Of a stretch of DNA of 64,000 nucleotides, positions 56,385-64,000 are shown piece after piece. The notes under the pieces were generated by a model. That model searched no databases. It was given only the letters and a program-made list of their open reading frames with translations, and was not told where the DNA came from. The translations under genes were made by a program, and so were the position numbers. Origin of the DNA: Cricetomys ansorgei (lineage: Eukaryota; Chordata; Mammalia; Rodentia; Nesomyidae); contig JAMJFZ010000818.1 of assembly GCA_026225945.1 (NCBI GenBank), positions 359,001 through 423,000 on the forward strand. The letters run 5' to 3'. Each line of letters begins with the position of its first letter. Position 1 is the first letter of the stretch.

Positions 56385-56760
56385 TGGTTTTACTCCTGTT
56401 GCCATGACAAAACACTCTGATCAAAAGCAACTTGGGGGAAAACAGTGTTTATTTGGCTTACAGTTCCACACCACAATCCATCTTCAAGGGAAGCCAAGGC
56501 AAGAGCTAAAGAAGGAACCTAAGCAGAAACCATAGTGGAACACTGCTTATTGCTCACTGGCTCATGTTCAGCTAGCTTTCCTATATAGCCTAAGCCCTCC
56601 TGTGTGGGGAATGGCACCACCCATAGAGGGCTGGACCCTCCTACATCAATTAGCAATCAAGGCAAAGCTCTGCATCCCATAGACCAACCATATATGGGTG
56701 ATTGAGGTTCCTTCTTAGCAGGTGACTCTAGGTTGTGTTACCTTGATAATTAAAGCCACG
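56385..56760 (-). mobile_element. URR1-like hAT transposon
   Basis: TTTTACTCCTGTTGCCATGA, CAAAACACTCTGATCAAAAG, CAACTTGGGGGAAAACAGTG, TTTATTTGGCTTACAGTTCC, CACTGCTTATTGCTCACTGG, GGCACCACCCATAGAGGGC, CATCAATTAGCAATCAAGGC and AGGTTGTGTTACCTTGATAA. Nearly full length and the best-preserved URR1-type copy here. Confidence 0.78.
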
Positions 56761-57107
56761 CAGGACCTCTCCCCACTGTGCACAGCCACCTCTCTGTCTC
56801 CATTGTTCACAAGGAACATGCTTGTTCCCATCATCTGTGTTCTGCTGTGTCATGACAGGCAGGTTTCTAGAGCTTAATTAAATTTAAGTTCAAACTAAAT
56901 TCCTCCGCAAAGTGAGTCGTATGTGGGTTTAGTGTTTTCTTGTGATGCCATCTGACAATGAAGATCATCACCAAGTCTTCCAACCAGTGACACACAAGAC
57001 TATCATTTATTTTTTCACGTATTAGATAATTTTTTTCCCAGAAAGAACAGCCCTCACTGATGAGTTGGTAACTCAAGAAACAGCAGTCTACCAGGGCACG
57101 GAAAGCG

Positions 57108-57435
57108 CCCGAGGAGATGGCTCTGCTGGTAAAGTGCTTGCTGTGTAAGCTCGAAGACCCGAGTGTGATCCTCAGAGCCCACTTTAGAAAAGCGGAGGGT
57201 AGTGTTACGATCCTGTATCCCAACACAGTGGGCGGATGGAAACACACAGGTTTCCAGGGCAGCAGAGTAGGCTATTTGGAGAGTTCCAGGCCAGTGAGAC
57301 ACCCATTTCGAAATTAAATATGTAGGTAGGTAGGTAGATGGATGAATGGATAAATGGATGAATGGATGGATGGATGATGGATGGATGGAGATAGATAGAT
57401 ATTAATGAATGGGTGGATGATAGAGATGAATAGAT

Positions 57436-57510
<75 letters not shown>

Positions 57511-57640
57511 AGTAAAAAGGTTGATGGCATGAAGGAATGACATCTGAAGTTGCCTCTGTCCTCCACAGGTTACACGCACATAAGCATGTGCACCCCCCCC
57601 CCATGAATGTGCACACACATACAAGCACAGGAAGTAGATA
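57108..57640 (+). repeat. B4 SINE split by a microsatellite
   Basis: Head and B1-like part at 57,108-57,317 (GAGGAGATGGCTCTGCTGG, GAAGACCCGAGTGTGATCC, GATCCTGTATCCCAACAC, TCCAGGCCAGTGAGACACCC). The B4 3' part resumes at 57,510-57,640 (GAATGACATCTGAAGTTGCC, TCTGTCCTCCACAGG, CACACACAT). The A-rich middle of the element has expanded into the tract described separately. Confidence 0.8.
57322..57509. repeat. Compound microsatellite (TAGG/GATG)n-(TA)n-(GA)n-G9
   Basis: Tetranucleotide units to 57,438, then about 16 TA repeats (57,439-57,471), about 14 GA repeats and a G9 run. It lies inside a B4. Confidence 0.97.
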
Positions 57641-58217
57641 CTTAACCCTTTGCACTTATTTCTTAGTTTGTAAGACACCAAGTGAGTCACTGCCGTTTGT
57701 ACAAGGCACTTGTTCGTCTTCATGAGGAATTCACGGATAGAAACATATTCGATGAGTTTGAATTTCAACTGTCCTCTCAACGACTCACCTCTCCTCGCCC
57801 AGGAGACTCTCCCACAGGTTCCTGGTCCTGTGAAATGGCCTTGGAATCTGTTCATGCCTTCCCTGCTTTCTGGTATGTCCGAAGTGTTCCAGGTTCAACA
57901 CATCAGCCTCCGGACTCACATCTGGAATCTCACTTCTCTGAACAGCGCAGGCTCCTCTTGGTGGGTATCAGAGTCTCTCGCCGACGCTGGGTTCACTGAT
58001 CAATGCTTCCAGGGTATTTGGATATACAGACTTGAGAAATCTTATTTTAAGACCCCCAAATATACCAGAGTTTCTGCTTGACCATTTGGATCAAATACAG
58101 GCTGCAGGGTTTCTCTTAAACACATCAATCTTAAAGTTGGCTTTTTTTTTTTTTTTGTGCTATACCAGAGAGCCACAGTTAGTGATGGCAACATGATTAC
58201 CAGTTTCCTTTGTCCCA
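57641..58217. other. Gene-free stretch
   Basis: No recognised repeat or gene. T16 run at 58,142-58,157. Confidence 0.5.
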
Positions 58218-58262
58218 CAACACACACACACGCAGGCACACACACACACACCACACACACCA
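58218..58262. repeat. (CA)n microsatellite
   Basis: Interrupted (CA)n. Confidence 0.93.
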
Positions 58263-58711
58263 TAAAACCTATATTTATAATGGCTACCTGTCATTACTAA
58301 AACCAACTTAAGGGTCTTTATTGTCTCACCTCTCACTTGGTTGTGCATTCAAATGACCATGTGTTAAGAGCTATGGGAATGTTATCACACCAAAGCTTAT
58401 TTATTTACTTTTGATGTGGGGGGAATTGCTTCTGTAATTTAACTTGACTTCTTCAAGTTATATAAAATATTGATAGAGCAATGGAGTGAAAACCACCATA
58501 AAACTATATTCGGATGAATTCGGACGCCTTGTCCTGACTTCCCTGGCCCCTCCCTCTCCACGGGTGACTTACACTGGGTGGTTCACCTTAGCATGGAAAT
58601 ACATCCCGTTCAAAATGATTCTGCGTTTTTAAGCGCTGGCGGCAAGGAACACATGAAGCCTGCGACACTGTAGTTCAACCGGAAGTGTTAGAAACCCTGA
58701 GGCAGGAGCCA
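58263..58711. other. Gene-free stretch
   Basis: AT-rich 58,370-58,510; nothing recognised. Confidence 0.5.
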
Positions 58712-59046
58712 GGGAAGTGGTTCAGTAAATGAGGCGCCTGAAGGTCAAGTATGAAGTTCAATCCATGGAACCCATGTAGAAGCTGGCCAAGTAGGCTGGT
58801 CTATACCAGCTCTGGGGTGGGAGCTAATGGTGGAGAAAGACAGGAGCAGATTCACGGCACTCACTGGCCAGCCGGTCTAGCTGAGTGATGATCCTCAAGT
58901 CCCATGTCTCCAAAAATGAGAGCTATGAGCAAACACACCCAGCAGCGTCTTCTTCCCCTCCTCAAGCACGTGCACACACCCTACACACACAGACACACAC
59001 ACACACTCACATGTAGATACACACATACACACACTCACACACACAA
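58712..59046 (+). repeat. B4 SINE with (CA)n tail
   Basis: GGGAAGTGGTTCAGTAAATG, TATGAAGTTCAATCCATGG, CACTCACTGGCCAGCCGG, TCTAGCTGAGTGATGATCC and a (CA)n tail (58,976-59,045). Confidence 0.85.
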
Positions 59047-59082
59047 GGAAACCCCAAAGTAGCATTTCAACCACTAACAACT

Positions 59083-59462
59083 GGTGTCTTAATTTCATTT
59101 CCTGTTGCCGTGATTAAAAGAAAAACCTGGAAAAAAAAGCAACGGACGGGAGAAGAGGGTTATTCGGCTCAATCCCCGGGTTACACTCTGTCCTGTCAGA
59201 GAAGCACAGTGATAGGGACTTGAAGCTGCAACCATTGTCCAGGAACATGGAGCGAGGAATGTCCAACTTGGCTCACCGGGACCTGAGTGAGGGAATGGTG
59301 ACACCCATAGTGGGCAGATCTTCCCACCTCAATTAGGCTAACTGAGACAATCTCCAACAGAAGTGCAAGGAGGCCCATCTGATCTAGACAATTCCTCACT
59401 GAGATGCCTTTCCAGGTGATTCTAGAATGGGTCACGTTGACAATTAACACCAACCATGACAG
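59083..59462 (-). mobile_element. URR1-like hAT transposon
   Basis: AATTTCATTTCCTGTTGCCG, TGATTAAAAGAAAAACCTGG, GGTGACACCCATAGTGGGC, AGATCTTCCCACCTCAATTA, TTTCCAGGTGATTCTAGAAT and TTGACAATTAACACCAACC. Nearly full length and inverted relative to the copy at 45,943. Confidence 0.75.
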
Positions 59463-59721
59463 TTGGGTCCACTGGAACGTCTGTCTGAGAGGAGCAGCCC
59501 CAGACCGCCCCTCCCTGGGCTAGAGGGAACATTCCCAGCATGTGATCAACCGGCTCTTTGCACACAGGTGTGTAGCCCAGCATGCACTGGGCACATCCAT
59601 CCACACTGTGGGCGAGAGCTTATGTAATGTCTAAATGTGCACAGTTGGATCTGTGTTTCTATAAACAGAAAATGAAGATCCAGTTTTTGCACTTAAAAGT
59701 ATCTTTTTGTCACTGGCTCCC

Positions 59722-59755
<34 letters not shown>

Positions 59756-60129
59756 ATGTGTGCACACACACGCATGCGTGTGTCAGGTGTCAGGGTCGTG
59801 CATATAGGTATTCTATATGGCCTCAGACAGGCTGCAGTTTCTGATTGTGGCTAGCTTTATCATGAGTGCTATTTCCTTTCCACTGAAAAGAATACAGAAT
59901 CCTCTCCTGGAATGCTTTGAGGCAGAAGACAAAGGCAACTGACCTTTGGTTTAGGGGAAAAGAAAGGAATAAGCTGTCTCAAACTATGGCTGTTTCTATG
60001 CCCGGGTACACAGCAGAAGATCTAGGGACCGAGTCAAGACTCCCACCCTCTGCAGCCTGAGGAAGTTTTGTGGCCCTTTCTCCGCAGCGGAACCCTTCCC
60101 CCCTCCTTGTGCCAGGGCTGGATACTGCA
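59463..60129. other. Gene-free stretch with a TG tract
   Basis: (TG)n at 59,724-59,754, then a TGCACACACACGCATGCG segment. Otherwise nothing recognised. Confidence 0.55.
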
Positions 60130-60480
60130 GATGTAATTACCAAACAAATCGATAGCCCGTGTTGTGGTATGAGCATGCTTGCTAATGCGGCCTTTCGCTC
60201 CTGGGAACTTAGTTTGTGTCACATCCAGGCCGGATGCACTGCGAGCCCCAGCCCACCCGGCGGCTCAGAATAACGTCCGGAGCATTTAATCTTTCCTGTG
60301 AACAAGTACTTTATGAACAGATTCATACCGAGTCCCTTTGAAGCAGGCTCGGCGAGGAGTCGGGGGACTGGCGTGGGGTCAGAGAGCCAGCGTGTCTGTG
60401 GTATCTTTCTCTTTGACTTTTCTTTGCCGAGGGAGGGGATTATAATAAATGTGTCACAGGATTTTGTTTCTGGAAAAGTG
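60130..60480. promoter_or_regulatory. Candidate conserved non-coding element
   Basis: No repeat signature. It contains TAATTACCAAACAAATCGAT (from 60,136), ATGAGCATGCTTGCTAATGC, GCATTTAATCTTTCCTGTG, GATTCATACCGAGTCCC and GGGATTATAATAAATGTG. CpG is retained at several sites (CCGGATG, CCGGCGG, GTCCGG) although the region is not an island. It lies about 10 kb upstream of the CpG island on the minus-strand gene model. Confidence 0.42.
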
Positions 60481-60760
60481 GTGAATGCTCTTTTTTAAAA
60501 CCCTCTCAACTACAGTGCATACGAATTTGAGAAATAAGCTTACACCATCCAGCCTTGTCGTCTTCAAAGGGGACTTTGAATGAGGCCGGGTTTTCTGTTT
60601 TCGTATAACAGTAACCACGTGGGCTTCAAACCACTGGCCTACAAGGTGAAGCTGGACCACACGTCAGTTTAGTTTATTGATGCAAACAGAGAATCTGGAT
60701 AACTACATTAGGCAAAGACCCCCCCCTCCCCTCCTAATTACATCCCATCCAGTCTTCCTC

Positions 60761-62639
<1,879 letters not shown>

Positions 62640-62950
62640 TTCTAAAGTCTTAACACTTCTTTATATAGACCTCTGCTCAAAAGCTGCTTCCTCTGGCCGC
62701 CTCTGAGTGGTCCTTCTCTTCTTGCCTCCAGCATCAGCTTGTCTTATTTGATGGCTGCCTCTGCCCACAGCATCTTGGTTACCGTGTTTAGTTGTTGGTC
62801 TCCCTCTCCTAAACTGCGGCTTCGTGGAATGGGGAAACACTGAAACAACTGCCTCATGCACTCGGTGCACCCCGCCTCCAACCTCAGCACCCCGCACACA
62901 GAAAGCACCGTCAATAACCCAAGTCAGCGAGGGAAGGACGAACAGTGCCC
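62640..62950 (+). repeat. L2 LINE 3' fragment
   Basis: CTCTGCTCAAAAGCTGCTTC, CTCTGGCCGCCTCTGAGTGG, TTGTTGGTCTCCCTCTCC and CCAACCTCAGCACCCCGCAC, then AGCACCGTCAATAACCC, match the L2 3' UTR order. Confidence 0.65.
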
Positions 62951-63149
62951 ACCATGAAACTCCCAGAGGGGAGGACTGCTTCATTAGCCGGGTTACCTGG
63001 GATGCTGTCTGGACAGCTCCCTCTGGACGCATTTCTATGACGACACGAATTCCCCTCAGGACAGCAAGGAGAAGGGAAAGGAGAGAGTGATTCATAAAGG
63101 AGACCCAAAATGACCTCAGTAGTCAATGCAACTTGAGTGTGAGTTTGTC

Positions 63150-63400
63150 TTTTTCCCGTTTCTGTCACGGGATACCCGAGGCTGGCTGGCTGACTCACGG
63201 AGGAAAGAAGTTTATTTTGGCTTGTGGCTCTAAAGGCTGAGAAACCCAACATGAGGCAGGCACATTCGCTGGGGGCCTCATACTGCTTCATATCAGAGCA
63301 GAAGGAGGCAGTAAGAAAACCAGGTATAGTGGCCGAGGAAGACAGAACAGGGAGGGGGCTAATTCCCATGGCAGATAATCCAGTCCACTCGCCCAGCCCC
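63150..63400 (+). repeat. Ancient mammalian interspersed repeat
   Basis: GTCACGGGATACCCGAGGCT, GAAGTTTATTTTGGCTTGTG, GCTCTAAAGGCTGAGAAACC and CAGAAGGAGGCAGTAAG. The same general type as the repeat at 18,440; family not assigned. Confidence 0.45.
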
Positions 63401-63807
63401 ATGACTCAAGAACCAACCAGCAGACACAGCTGCACACGGGATCTACGGGAGCACCGGGTGCTCTTTGGCAGGGTACACACAGGTCATAGCAAGGAGAGTA
63501 GCTGGGTTAGGACATCCAAGAGAAGGGTGCATGGTGAAGACGGCAGGGAAAGGAGGCGGGTACATGAGGAAGGGGACTCACGACCACAGTTGGACACTAC
63601 TCCTCATCCACAGCTCAAGGTGACGTGGAGCTTTGGGTCTCTGTGCCCTCCCTCACCACGTAGACTATGGGGCTATCTCAGTCAGGATTGAAGGCACCTA
63701 GACGTCGGGATTCCACACAGAGTGTAGCTTCACAGATGCTGCGTGTTCTCACTCTTACGTGGGAGCCGAGACAACTATTTTCACAAGCATAACATGTCCG
63801 TTTGTCT
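63401..63807. other. Gene-free stretch
   Basis: Nothing recognised. Confidence 0.5.
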
Positions 63808-64000
63808 GGGGAGATGGCTCAGTGGCCAAGAGCACCTCTCTGCGGGCATAAGGACTTGAGTTCAAATCCCTAGAAGCCACATAGAAATCCAGGCATGGTT
63901 GTGTGTGTCTGTGACGCCAACACTGGGTACATAGCGCCCTTGCTGGCCTACTGCCAGTCTAGCCAACATCACAAACCTGTGTGCACATGAAACACGTACC
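63808..64000 (+). repeat. B4 SINE, cut by the window end
   Basis: GGGGAGATGGCTCAGTGGCC, GGACTTGAGTTCAAATCCC, AAATCCAGGCATGGTTGTG and CTGCCAGTCTAGCCAACATC. Confidence 0.88.

Noticed and set aside
57205..57855. 216-codon minus-strand ORF
   Set aside because: It runs through the (TA)n/(GA)n/(GATG)n tract inside a B4 and encodes Tyr-Ile and Ser-Leu repeats.

Overview
This window looks like muroid-rodent nuclear DNA. B1 (7SL-derived), B2/B3 (tRNA-derived) and B4 (tRNA head fused to a B1-like tail) SINEs occur throughout, together with URR1-like hAT fragments, eroded MIR and L2 copies, one SPIN-type hAT element and many (TG)n/(GA)n microsatellites. The sequence does not settle the genus. The scarcity of ID elements argues mildly against rat. 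There are no operons, phage genes, CRISPR arrays or bacterial features.

Only one stretch looks like real protein-coding sequence. On the minus strand, an ATG at 49,498 in a good Kozak context opens a 43-codon reading frame that runs to a consensus splice donor at 49,367. It lies at the edge of a CpG island (about 49,360-50,130) that carries a GC box, a CRE half-site and other promoter-type motifs. I read this as the first coding exon and promoter of a minus-strand gene. Everything from 49,367 down to 1 would then be part of a large first intron, and 50,130-64,000 would be upstream flank. I do not recognise the protein. A TATA-like motif on the plus strand at 50,550 raises the possibility of divergent transcription.

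Layout: 1-5 kb holds a B3, an LTR-like block (1,263-2,520) whose ends are TGTTGG and CCAACA, and old repeats. 5-16 kb has scattered SINEs and the SPIN element (12,485-12,708). 16.7-17.0 kb is a compound microsatellite built of three long units. 18-36 kb mixes SINEs, MIRs and TG tracts with a possible conserved element at 25.6-25.8 kb. 36.9-37.8 kb is a tetranucleotide tract followed by a 30-36 bp minisatellite. 40-46 kb contains several SINEs, including a B1 with preserved target-site duplications, and the best enhancer-like block (44.2-44.7 kb). 49.4-50.6 kb is the promoter region. 51-64 kb contains URR1-like elements, B4 SINEs, one of them split by a large microsatellite, and another conserved-looking block at 60.1-60.5 kb.

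I found no previously undescribed system that the sequence alone can support. The observations most worth following up are the unassigned first exon with its promoter, the enhancer-like AT-rich blocks in the inferred intron, the SPIN copy and the two higher-order tandem arrays. Repeat family names are recognised by eye, so boundaries are approximate to roughly 10-30 bp unless stated otherwise.
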